64,000 nucleotides of DNA from Curtobacterium flaccumfaciens. GTDB taxonomy: Bacteria > Actinomycetota > Actinomycetes > Actinomycetales > Microbacteriaceae. The notes beneath the pieces were generated by a model, which saw only the letters and a list, made by a program, of their open reading frames with translations, ran no database searches and was not told where the DNA came from. The position numbers and the translations under genes are program-made. The stretch's first letter is position 1, and each line of letters begins with the position of its first letter. Location of the stretch: assembly GCF_013359815.1 (NCBI RefSeq), contig NZ_JABMCF010000030.1:62001-126000 (forward strand). Direction: 5' to 3'. Shown one piece after another: positions 48,072 through 56,137 of the stretch.

Positions 48072-49864
48072 GCGGCTTGCCAGAAACGCACCCGGCAGAC
48101 GGCCTGGAGGCGCCCACCGGCGCCGCCACGGGCCTCCGGTCCGACGCCCGTCACGACCAGGGCGACGCCTCCGTCCTGCTCGACGTCCGCGACCTGTCGG
48201 TCGTCTACGAATCGGCCGGCCAGACGGCGGTCCAAGCCGTCGACCACGTGTCGTTCCAGCTCAAGAAGGGCGAGTTCGTCGGCCTGGTCGGCGAGTCCGG
48301 TTCCGGCAAGTCGACGCTCGGCTACGCGCTGACCCGGCTGCAGAAACCGCCGGCGCGCACGAACGGCGGCAGCATCGTGTTCGCGGGCAAGGACATCCGC
48401 GACCTCGACGACGAAGCCCTGCGCCAGCAGCGGCAGGGCGGCTTCGCCATGGTGCTGCAGTCCGGCATGAACGCGCTCAACCCGGTGCGCACCATCCGGA
48501 ACCACTTCATCGACGTCTTCAAGGCGCACGGCCACGTGTCGCGCGACCGCTGGGACGCCCGGATGAAGGAGCTCATCGAGAAGGTGAAGCTGCCGACCTC
48601 GATGCTCGCCCGGTTCCCCGGGGAGCTCTCCGGCGGCATGCGGCAGCGCGTCTCCATCGCCCTGGCGCTCTCGCTCGAACCGCAGCTCATGGTGTTCGAC
48701 GAGCCGACGACGGCGCTCGACGTGCTCGTGCAGCACGCCGTGATGGACACCATCATCGAGCTCCAGCGCACCGAGGGCTTCACGGCGATCCTGATCAGCC
48801 ACGACCTCGGCATCGTCCTCGAGGCCACCGAGCGCGTCCTCGTCATGCACGAGGGCCGGATCGTCGAGGACGGCGGCTCCCGCGAGATCCTCCGCGACCC
48901 GCAGGACGAGTACACGCAGATGCTCCTGTCGCACTACGCCGACCCCCGCGCCGAGGTGGTGTCGCTGCCGGGCTTCCCGGACCGCTCGCTCCGCGCCGAG
49001 GCCGGCGAGAAGCGGCAGGAGACGACCTCGTCGTTCAGCACCGTCGGCTCCCGCGAGCGCAGCGCCGCCCGCAACCCGATCGTCGTCGACCACATCGTGA
49101 AGACCTACCCGGCTCCCCGCCGCGGTGAGCAGCCGGTGCAGGCCGTGCGCGACGTGTCGTTCACCCTCGAGCCCGGACAGTCGCTCGCCCTGGTCGGCCA
49201 GTCCGGTTCGGGCAAGTCGACCATCGCGAAGCTGCTCACCGGCGTCGAGAAGCCGACCACCGGCACCGTCCGGTTCGGGGACCTCGACGTCGCCCGCCTC
49301 GGCAAGCGCGGCCTACGGGACCTCCGCTCCGAGGTCCAGATGGTGTTCCAGGACCCGTACTCGGCGCTCAACCCGCTGCACACGGTCGAGTACACGCTGT
49401 CCCGGCCGATCGCGAACTACACCGGGCTGACCGGCCGCGATGCCCGGCGCCGGGTGCTCGAGCTGCTCGAGACGGTGGGGCTCACCCCCGTCGAGCAGTT
49501 CGCGCAGAAGCTCCCGCACCAGCTCTCCGGCGGGCAGCGGCAGCGCGTGGTGATCGCCCGGGCGCTCGCGAGCGACCCGCAGGTGATCATCGCCGACGAG
49601 CCGGTCTCGATGCTCGACGTGACGCTGCGCGCCGGTGTGCTCGCGCTGCTCGAGGACCTCCGCGAGCAGTGGGGCGTCTCGCTCCTCTACATCACGCACG
49701 ACCTGCTGAGTGCGCGGCTCATCACGGACGACATCATGGTGCTCCACGAGGGCGCCGTGGTCGAGCGGGGTCACACGGCCCAGGTGCTGCAGGACCCGCA
49801 GGACCCGTACACGATCGCCCTCCTCGACGCCGTTCCCAACCCGCGGAGGACCCTGCGCGCATGA
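48068..49864 (+). CDS. Fused DppD-DppF-type ABC transporter ATPase
   Basis: A 598-residue protein with two complete ABC domains joined, replacing separate DppD and DppF. Domain 1: Walker A GESGSGKST, signature LSGGMRQRVSIALAL, Walker B LMVFDEPTTALD. Domain 2: Walker A GQSGSGKST, signature LSGGQRQRVVIARAL, Walker B VIIADEPVSMLD. The first 40 residues (LPETHPADGLEAPTGAATGL) are non-conserved and encoded by a GGAGGC-family palindrome, suggesting insertion into the N-terminus. ATG overlaps the permease stop; stop overlaps the hydrolase ATG (ATGA). Confidence 0.92.
   Translation: MSGLPETHPADGLEAPTGAATGLRSDARHDQGDASVLLDVRDLSVVYESAGQTAVQAVDHVSFQLKKGEFVGLVGESGSGKSTLGYALTRLQKPPARTNGGSIVFAGKDIRDLDDEALRQQRQGGFAMVLQSGMNALNPVRTIRNHFIDVFKAHGHVSRDRWDARMKELIEKVKLPTSMLARFPGELSGGMRQRVSIALALSLEPQLMVFDEPTTALDVLVQHAVMDTIIELQRTEGFTAILISHDLGIVLEATERVLVMHEGRIVEDGGSREILRDPQDEYTQMLLSHYADPRAEVVSLPGFPDRSLRAEAGEKRQETTSSFSTVGSRERSAARNPIVVDHIVKTYPAPRRGEQPVQAVRDVSFTLEPGQSLALVGQSGSGKSTIAKLLTGVEKPTTGTVRFGDLDVARLGKRGLRDLRSEVQMVFQDPYSALNPLHTVEYTLSRPIANYTGLTGRDARRRVLELLETVGLTPVEQFAQKLPHQLSGGQRQRVVIARALASDPQVIIADEPVSMLDVTLRAGVLALLEDLREQWGVSLLYITHDLLSARLITDDIMVLHEGAVVERGHTAQVLQDPQDPYTIALLDAVPNPRRTLRA
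48098..48145. repeat. GGAGGC-family palindrome inside the ATPase N-terminus
   Basis: GACGGCCTGGAGGC (48098-48111) and GCCTCCGGTCCGAC (48132-48145) pair at 11 of 14 positions. They lie wholly in frame within the non-conserved N-terminal extension of the fused ATPase. Confidence 0.55.
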
Positions 49865-50733
49865 CGAACCTGCACGACTTCCCGACGGTCCCGCCGTTCG
49901 GGCACCTGCCCACCCCGGACGGCGTCGACGTCGTCGGGATCGACGTCCCGGTCGGGCGGCTCACGGCCTACCGGATCGTGCCCGAGGGGGTGTCGAAGGG
50001 CACCGTGCTCATCGTCCCCGGGTACACCGGCTCGAAGGAGGACTGGCGGACCTTCCTGCCCGTGCTCCGCGACGCCGGGTGGACCGCGGTGGCGATCAGC
50101 CGGCGTGGTCAGGCCGACTCGGCCGCGCCGACCGAGCCGCGGGACTACTCCCTCGACGAAGAAGCCGCCGACGTCGTCCGGGTCGCGCGCCTGCTCGACG
50201 ACGGTGCCCCCGTGCACTTGATCGGGCATTCGCTCGGCGGTGTGATCGTCCGGGCCGCCGCGCTCCAGGACCCGACGGCGTTCCGCGACGTCGTGCAGTT
50301 CTGCTCCGGGCCGCACGGGTGGCCGTACCGCAAGGTCGCCGAGCTGACGATCCTGCACGACACCGGGGGGAACCTCCGGCAGCTGTTCGACTCGACGAAC
50401 CCGCTCTGGGCGTACCGGCCCGACGAGGAGCTGCCCGACGACGTCCGGATGGTGCGCGACCGCTTCGACGCGACGAGCCCGCTCAGCGTCGTCGCCGGTG
50501 GACACATCCTCGAGGACCACACCGACGCCTCCGACGCCCTGCGCGCCACGGGCCTGCCGGTCCTCGTCGCCCACGGCGAGTGGGACAACGCCTGGCCGAT
50601 CCCGTGGCAGCGGGCGATGGCCGAGCAGACCGGCGCCGAGTACGTCGTCATCCCCGCGAGCTACCACGGCCCCCAGGTCGAGAACCCGCTCGGGACGGTC
50701 GCCGTCTTCGACGCATTCCTGAGCCAGCACTGA
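49861..50733 (+). CDS. Alpha/beta hydrolase
   Basis: A 290-residue alpha/beta-fold hydrolase. Oxyanion region VPGYTGSKEDWRTF, nucleophile elbow GHSLGG (Ser), acid in LVAHGEWDNAWP (Asp) and His in ASYHGPQ complete a plausible triad. Start ATG overlaps the ATPase stop, so it belongs to the transporter operon. It may de-esterify acylated beta-glucosides before the GH1 enzyme acts (inference). Followed by three tandem 16-bp units. Confidence 0.85.
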   Translation: MTNLHDFPTVPPFGHLPTPDGVDVVGIDVPVGRLTAYRIVPEGVSKGTVLIVPGYTGSKEDWRTFLPVLRDAGWTAVAISRRGQADSAAPTEPRDYSLDEEAADVVRVARLLDDGAPVHLIGHSLGGVIVRAAALQDPTAFRDVVQFCSGPHGWPYRKVAELTILHDTGGNLRQLFDSTNPLWAYRPDEELPDDVRMVRDRFDATSPLSVVAGGHILEDHTDASDALRATGLPVLVAHGEWDNAWPIPWQRAMAEQTGAEYVVIPASYHGPQVENPLGTVAVFDAFLSQH

Positions 50734-50765
50734 CCTGAGCCAGCACTGACTCGAACAAGCACTGA
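50718..50765 (+). repeat. Three tandem 16-bp units at the hydrolase 3' end
   Basis: CCTGAGCCAGCACTGA occurs at 50718-50733 and 50734-50749, and a changed copy CTCGAACAAGCACTGA at 50750-50765. The first copy includes the stop codon of the hydrolase. Confidence 0.85.
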
Positions 50766-50776
50766 AAGGCACCATC

Positions 50777-51970
50777 ATCTCCACGCTGCAGTTCCCCGAC
50801 GGCTTCCTCTGGGGTGCCGCCACCGCCGCCCACCAGATCGAGGGCAACAACGTCAACAGCAACTGGTGGGTGCACGAGCACGAGCCGGACACCACCATCG
50901 TCGAGCCCTCGGGTGACGCGGCGGACAGCTACCACCGGTACCGCGAGGACATCCGCATCGCCGCCGAGCTCGGGCTGAACTCCTACCGGTTCAGCATCGA
51001 GTGGGCCCGCATCGAGCCCGAGCGCGGGTTCGTCAGCCGTGCCGAGGTCGACCACTACCGCCGCATGGTCGATGCCTGCCACGAGTTCGGCATCGAGCCG
51101 ATCGTCACCCTCATGCACTTCACGGTGCCGCGCTGGTTCGAACGCGACGGTTTCTGGCGGGCACCCGACGCCGCCGACCTGTTCGCCCGCTACACCGAGG
51201 CCGCGCTCCCCGTGGTGCAGGACGGTGTCCGCTACGTCTGCACGATCAACGAGCCGAACATCGCGGCCATGCTCGCCGGCGGCGAGGACGCGGCCAACCT
51301 GGTGGCGTTCGGCCTGCCGAACCCGGACCTGGGGGTCGCCGACGCCCTGCTGGCCAGCCACAAGCGGTCGCGCGAGGTCCTGTCACAGGTGTCGGGCCTC
51401 CAGTCGGGGTGGACCATCGCGACGCAGGCGTTCAAGTCCAACGGTGAGCCCGGGGCGGACGCCATGCTCCGCGAGTACGGGTACCCGCGCGACGACTGGT
51501 ACCTCGAGCAGGCCGCCGGTGACGACTTCCTGGGCGTGCAGGCCTACACCCGCACGTTCATCGGTCCGGACGGGCCCCTGCCCGTGACGGACGACGTCGA
51601 GACCACCCTGACGGGCTGGGAGTTCTACCCCGAGGCCTCGGCCGACGGGCTCCGCAGCGCGTGGGAGCTCTCCGGCGGCGTCCCGCTGATGATCACCGAG
51701 AACGGCATCGCCACCGCCGACGACTCCCGCCGGCAGGCGTACACGCAGGGCGCCCTCGAGGGCATCCACCGCTGCATCGAGGACGGCATCGAGGTCCTGG
51801 GCTACCAGCACTGGTCGCTCCTGGACAACTACGAGTGGGCCTCCGGCTTCCGCCCGACGTTCGGGTTGGTCGCGTGGGACCGCGAGACCTTCGAGCGCAC
51901 GCCGAAGGACTCCGCCCGTTGGTACGGGCGGGTCGCGCAGGCGAACGCCCTCGAGCAGGTCACCGTCTAG
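50777..51970 (+). CDS. GH1 beta-glucosidase with a non-canonical start
   Basis: A family-1 glycosidase, cytoplasmic, cleaving beta-glucosides imported by the upstream ABC system. Acid/base Glu in TINEPN, nucleophile Glu in MITENGIA, and NYEWASGF near the C-terminus are intact. The conserved N-terminus FPDGFLWGAATAAHQIEG is encoded from 50792, but no ATG, GTG or TTG precedes it in frame back to the stop at 50747-50749; two ATC codons (50774, 50777) sit 4-7 bases after an AAAGG site. I use ATC 50777 (397 residues). A GTG at 50870 would delete the catalytic-site HQIEG strand. Confidence 0.82.
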   Translation: MSTLQFPDGFLWGAATAAHQIEGNNVNSNWWVHEHEPDTTIVEPSGDAADSYHRYREDIRIAAELGLNSYRFSIEWARIEPERGFVSRAEVDHYRRMVDACHEFGIEPIVTLMHFTVPRWFERDGFWRAPDAADLFARYTEAALPVVQDGVRYVCTINEPNIAAMLAGGEDAANLVAFGLPNPDLGVADALLASHKRSREVLSQVSGLQSGWTIATQAFKSNGEPGADAMLREYGYPRDDWYLEQAAGDDFLGVQAYTRTFIGPDGPLPVTDDVETTLTGWEFYPEASADGLRSAWELSGGVPLMITENGIATADDSRRQAYTQGALEGIHRCIEDGIEVLGYQHWSLLDNYEWASGFRPTFGLVAWDRETFERTPKDSARWYGRVAQANALEQVTV

Positions 51971-51989
51971 GACGGTCGACCCCGCAGGC

Positions 51990-52027
51990 GCGCGGCGGAC
52001 GGGAGGCCCTGCTCCCGTCCGCCGCGC
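51990..52027. terminator. GGAGGC-family terminator at the operon end
   Basis: Perfect 16-bp stem (51990-52005 with 52012-52027), loop GCCCTG, 20 bases after the GH1 stop and before the convergent ankyrin gene. Confidence 0.85.
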
Positions 52028-52077
52028 TTCCGTGTGCCCGGCACGTGGCGACCCACGGGCCGTGGTGCGGACTGCGC

Positions 52078-53265
52078 TCAGGCAGCGGCGAGCAGGTCGG
52101 CGACGGCCGTCTCGCGGAGCAGCTCCGCGCGGTCCGCAGCGGTCGAGCCCTCGTCGTCGACGGCGTCCCGGTCGACGTCGAGCGACAGCACGACCCGGAC
52201 CGTGTCGAGGTCGCCGGAGTCGACGGCCGCGATCAGCAGCGTCGCGCCCCGTGACCCGCGCGCCCTGGTGTCCGCACCCGCGGTGGCGAGCGCACGCACG
52301 ATCGCGGCGTGCCCACCCCACGCAGCGCGGACGATCGGGGTGTTGCCGTCGCCGTCACGGGCCTCCAGGTCGGCACCCGCTCCGACCAGCACGTCGACCG
52401 CCCGTCGCGCGTCGCGGTCGATCGCCAGCGTCAGCGGCGTCCGCCCCTCGGTGTCCTCCAGCTGCAGGGTCGCGCCGCGGCGCAGGAGCTCCTCGAGCAT
52501 CTCGGGGTGGTCGAACCACGCGGCGGCGTGCAGCGGGGCGAAGCCCCAGCGGGGGTCGACGTCGTCGACGTCGCTCGCGTCGTCGGCCAGGTGCAGTCCG
52601 CCGAGGTCGCCGTAGGCCGCTGCCCGCACCACCTCGGTCGTCCACTCGACCCAGCCGTCCGGCACCGGGCCGTGCCAGCCGCGTGCCGGGCGCGCCTCGA
52701 GGTCGGCGTACACGCTCTCGGCGACGCTCCGGATCGCCACCCGGACGCCCCGGAACCGGATCGCGACCTCGCCGACGGGGGAGATCAGCAGGCGGAGCTC
52801 CCAGGCGTCGTGCTCGTTCAGGTACTCGAGCTCGCCCCGGGCGACGTGCGCGTCACCGGCGAGCAGTGCCGCGGCGTCGACACCCGGCGGGTCGATGACG
52901 GCGTCCCGGAGCCGGAGCGACACCCTGGCGTGGTTCCAGCGACGCCACAGGCCGCTCGGGGTGTCGAGGACCTCGTCGTTGCGCACCACGATGTCGGCGT
53001 GCACGACGACCGGGTCGGGCACACCGTGCCCCGGCAGGTCGACGGGGGTCGTCACGTCGTCCTCGTCGGCGTCCGGGTCGACGACGGCGTCGGCGGACTC
53101 CACGACCCAGCGTTCGATCCGCGAGTCGGTCCACTTGACGGTCAGGAGCGCGGCGACCGTGGGCGGGGCGTCCTCGAGCAATCGGGTCACGTGTTCTCGC
53201 TGGCCGTCGAAGTCCTCGAGGGAGACGTAGCCAACGGAGGGCCAGTTCACTCGACTCCATCGCAC
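52078..53265 (-). CDS. Ankyrin-repeat protein
   Basis: A 395-residue soluble protein. The N-terminal two thirds (DUF-like, with VKWTDSRIERWVVESADAVV and LRLLISPVGEVAIRFRGVR) is of unknown fold. From about residue 245 there are four to five ankyrin repeats: GFAPLHAAAWFDHPEMLEELL, GRTPLTLAIDRDARRAVDVLV, GNTPIVRAAWGGHAAIVRAL, GATLLIAAVDSGDLDTVRVVL. It probably mediates protein binding. The ATG at 53265 is the only reasonable start. No secretion signal. Confidence 0.85.
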   Translation of the reverse strand: MRWSRVNWPSVGYVSLEDFDGQREHVTRLLEDAPPTVAALLTVKWTDSRIERWVVESADAVVDPDADEDDVTTPVDLPGHGVPDPVVVHADIVVRNDEVLDTPSGLWRRWNHARVSLRLRDAVIDPPGVDAAALLAGDAHVARGELEYLNEHDAWELRLLISPVGEVAIRFRGVRVAIRSVAESVYADLEARPARGWHGPVPDGWVEWTTEVVRAAAYGDLGGLHLADDASDVDDVDPRWGFAPLHAAAWFDHPEMLEELLRRGATLQLEDTEGRTPLTLAIDRDARRAVDVLVGAGADLEARDGDGNTPIVRAAWGGHAAIVRALATAGADTRARGSRGATLLIAAVDSGDLDTVRVVLSLDVDRDAVDDEGSTAADRAELLRETAVADLLAAA

Positions 53266-53333
53266 GGGACGACACTACCGGCGTCCGGCGGCGGGACTGC
53301 GGTGCCATCGCATCGCACTCGCGATCATCACAC

Positions 53334-53363
53334 TTGATATGTCGTACCGGTATATCGTATGGT
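53334..53363 (+). promoter_or_regulatory. Promoter of the polysaccharide cluster
   Basis: TTGATA (53334-53339), 18 bases, TATGGT (53358-53363), in an unusually AT-rich patch that also contains TACCGGTA and repeated ATRTCGTA words, a possible operator. The first ATG is 46 bases further on. Confidence 0.6.
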
Positions 53364-53409
53364 GGTCCGGCAGCGGAGGTCCCGCCGCGCCTGATCCGGA
53401 AGCGCACCC

Positions 53410-54030
53410 ATGACCCCCAGTCCCACTCTCCCGACGGCGTTCATCGCCCCGGCAGCAGTCGTGTCGCCCTCGGCGGCCGTCGCTCCCGGGGTCCGCATCT
53501 GGGACGACTCCCACGTCGAGGCGCACGCGTCCGTCGGCAGCGAGACCCTCGTCGGCCGCGGCGTCACGATCGGCGCCGGCGTCCAGATCGGTGCCCGCTG
53601 CAAGATCCAGAACAGCGCCCTCGTCTACGGACCGGCGGTCGTCGGCGACGGTGTCTTCATCGGCCCCGGTGCCGTCCTCACCAACGACAACACGCCGCGG
53701 GCGATCAACCCGGACGGCTCCGTGCAGGACGCCGACGACTGGCGGCCCACGGCCGTCGTCGTCGAGCACGGTGCGTCGATCGGCGCCGGAGCGCTCTGCG
53801 TCGCCCCCATCCGCATCGGCCGGTGGGCGTTGGTCGCAGCCGGCGCCGTCGTCGTCCACGACGTCCCGGACCATGCGCTCGTCGCCGGGGTCCCCGCCCG
53901 CCGCATCGGCTGGGTGAGCCGGACCGGCCGACGGCTGGCGCAGGTCGACGACCGCACGCTGGTCTGCACCGAGACCGGTGACCGCTTCCTCCACTCCGAG
54001 ACCACCGACACGATCGAGGCGATCCGTTGA
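53410..54030 (+). CDS. Nucleotide-sugar N-acetyltransferase, left-handed beta-helix (WbpD-like)
   Basis: A 206-residue hexapeptide-repeat acyltransferase. Repeats such as VSPSAAVAPGVRIWDDSHVEAHASVGSE and IGAGVQIGARCKIQN are visible, and the middle has FIGPGAVLTNDNTPRAINPDGS, typical of WbpD/WlbB enzymes that acetylate the 3-amino group of UDP-sugar uronates. It starts the four-gene D-E-B-A set and overlaps the aminotransferase gene by four bases (TTGA). The gene has an AT-rich promoter upstream. Confidence 0.88.
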   Translation: MTPSPTLPTAFIAPAAVVSPSAAVAPGVRIWDDSHVEAHASVGSETLVGRGVTIGAGVQIGARCKIQNSALVYGPAVVGDGVFIGPGAVLTNDNTPRAINPDGSVQDADDWRPTAVVVEHGASIGAGALCVAPIRIGRWALVAAGAVVVHDVPDHALVAGVPARRIGWVSRTGRRLAQVDDRTLVCTETGDRFLHSETTDTIEAIR

Positions 54031-55124
54031 CCACCACACTCGAACTCATCCCCGCGGCGAAGCCCCTCATCGGCCTCGAAGAACGCCGCGCCGTCGATGC
54101 CGTGCTCGAAGGCGGCGGGCTCGCGCAGGGCCCCGAGGTCGCCGCCTTCGAGCGCGAGTTCGGCGACGTCCTCGTCGCCGGAGCCTCGGTCACCGCGGTC
54201 AACAGCGGCACCGCTGCACTGCACCTGGCGCTCGTCGCGCTCGGCATCGGTCCGGGTGACGAGGTCATCGTCCCCTCGTTCACCTTCGCGGCCACGGCGA
54301 ATGCGGTCCGACTGGTCGGCGCCGAGCCGGTGTTCGTCGACATCGATCCCCTGACCTACTGCGTGGACCCGTCCGCCGTCCGCGCCGCGGTCACCCCGGC
54401 GACCCGCGCGGTCATGCCGGTGCACCTCTACGGGCACCCGGCCGACATGACCGCGATCGCCCGGATCGCCGAGGAGCACGACCTGCTCGTCGTCGAGGAC
54501 GCTGCGCAGGCGCACGGAGCCCGGTGGGCCGGCACGCGCGTCGGCAGTTCGTCCGACGCCGCGGCGTTCAGCCTCTACCCCACCAAGAACATGACCGCGG
54601 GCGAAGGGGGCATGGTCTCGACCCGCGACGCCGCGGTGGACCGGATGCTCCGGCTGCTCCGGAACCAGGGCATGGAGCAGCGCTACGCGAACGAGGTCAT
54701 CGGCTTCAACGCGCGGATGACCGACATCCACGCCGCGATCGGGCGTGTGCAGCTCCGCAAGGTGCTCGGGTGGACCGCACAGCGCCAGGCGAACGCGGCC
54801 TACTTCAGCCGTGAACTCGACGGGGTGGTGACACCGACGACCGACCCCCGAGCCGAGCACGTCTTCCACCAGTACGTCGTGCGGGTGCCGTCCGACCGCG
54901 ACGGCTTCGCGGCCGCACTGCGCTCCGAGTTCGGCATCGGGACCGGGGTCTATTACCCGACGCCCGTGCACCGCCTCCCGTCGTTCGCACACGACCTCGA
55001 CCTGCCCGAGACCGAGCGTGCCGCGTCCGAGGTCCTCGCGCTCCCCGTCTACCCGACACTGACGCTCTCGCAGCTCGACCGCGTCGTCGAGGCCGTCAAC
55101 ACCCTCGCCGGGGCCGGACGATGA
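54027..55124 (+). CDS. DegT/DnrJ/EryC1-family sugar aminotransferase (WbpE-like)
   Basis: A 365-residue PLP-dependent aminotransferase. The PLP Lys is in SLYPTKNMTAGEGGMVSTRD, with substrate-binding NSGTAALHLALVALGIGPGDEV and the DAAQAHGARW motif. Predicted to aminate the 3-keto group made by the WbpB-like enzyme. TTG start at 54027 overlaps the stop of the acetyltransferase. ATGA overlap with the next gene. Confidence 0.92.
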   Translation: MTTTLELIPAAKPLIGLEERRAVDAVLEGGGLAQGPEVAAFEREFGDVLVAGASVTAVNSGTAALHLALVALGIGPGDEVIVPSFTFAATANAVRLVGAEPVFVDIDPLTYCVDPSAVRAAVTPATRAVMPVHLYGHPADMTAIARIAEEHDLLVVEDAAQAHGARWAGTRVGSSSDAAAFSLYPTKNMTAGEGGMVSTRDAAVDRMLRLLRNQGMEQRYANEVIGFNARMTDIHAAIGRVQLRKVLGWTAQRQANAAYFSRELDGVVTPTTDPRAEHVFHQYVVRVPSDRDGFAAALRSEFGIGTGVYYPTPVHRLPSFAHDLDLPETERAASEVLALPVYPTLTLSQLDRVVEAVNTLAGAGR

Positions 55125-56137
55125 GCGGGGTGCTGCGGGCCGGGGTCATCGGCCTCGGGATGATGGGGCGGCACCACGCCCGGGTCCTCCGGTCGCTCGA
55201 GGGGGTCGAGCTCGTCGGCGTCGCCGATGCCCTCGGTGACCAGCACGACGTCGCCCAGGGCGTGCCGGTCGTCCGGTCCGTCGGTGAGCTCGTCGCACTC
55301 GGCGTCGACACCGCGGTCGTCGCGGTCCCCACGGCGCACCACGAAGCCGTCGGTCTGGAACTCGCCGCGGCGGGGGTGCACGCCCTGATCGAGAAACCCG
55401 TCGCGGTGGACGGTCCGGCTGCCGCGCGCCTCGTGGCCGCCTTCGACCGCGCCGGACTCGTCGGCGCCGTGGGCCACATCGAGCGCTACAACCCGGCGCT
55501 CCAGGCGCTGCGACAGCGGCTCGACGCCGGTGAGCTGGGCGACGTCTACCAGATCGTCACGCGTCGCCAGGGGCCCTTCCCCGCACGGATCGCGGACGTC
55601 GGTGTGGTGAAGGACCTCGCCACGCACGACATCGACTCGACGTCGTGGATCGCCCGGTCACCGTTCGTCCACGTCGGGGCGCTCGCGGGCACCAAGAGCG
55701 GGCGTCCCCACGAGGACCTCGTCACCGTGACCGGACGCCTGGCCGACGGCACGCTGACCTCGCACCTCGTGAACTGGCTCACCCCGTACAAGGAACGCCT
55801 GTTGATCGTCACCGGTGACCGCGGCACGTTCGTCGCCGACACCCTCACCGCCGACCTGACCTTCCACGCGAACGGCACCGTCCAGACCGAGTGGGACCAG
55901 GTCGCCGCGTTCCGGGGTGTGTCCGAGGGAGCCAGCACCCGGTTCGCCATCACCAAGCGCGAGCCGCTCCTGGTCGAGCACGAGGCGTTCCGCGACGCCG
56001 TGCTCGGGCGGCCGTCGGACATCGTCACCCTCCGCGACGGTCTCCGGACGGTACTCGTCGCCGAGGCCGTCCTCGAGTCCTCGCGGATCCAGCAGACCGT
56101 GCAGCTCGGCACGGACGCCGAAGGAGCAGCAGCATGA
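55121..56137 (+). CDS. Gfo/Idh/MocA-family UDP-sugar 3-dehydrogenase (WbpB-like)
   Basis: A 338-residue NAD-dependent dehydrogenase. N-terminal VIGLGMMGRHHARVL, catalytic Lys in ALIEKPVAVD, and HIERYNPALQALRQRL match WbpB/WlbA, which oxidises UDP-GlcNAcA at C3. It overlaps the genes on both sides by ATGA. Together with the aminotransferase it would install the 3-amino group. Confidence 0.9.
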   Translation: MSGVLRAGVIGLGMMGRHHARVLRSLEGVELVGVADALGDQHDVAQGVPVVRSVGELVALGVDTAVVAVPTAHHEAVGLELAAAGVHALIEKPVAVDGPAAARLVAAFDRAGLVGAVGHIERYNPALQALRQRLDAGELGDVYQIVTRRQGPFPARIADVGVVKDLATHDIDSTSWIARSPFVHVGALAGTKSGRPHEDLVTVTGRLADGTLTSHLVNWLTPYKERLLIVTGDRGTFVADTLTADLTFHANGTVQTEWDQVAAFRGVSEGASTRFAITKREPLLVEHEAFRDAVLGRPSDIVTLRDGLRTVLVAEAVLESSRIQQTVQLGTDAEGAAA

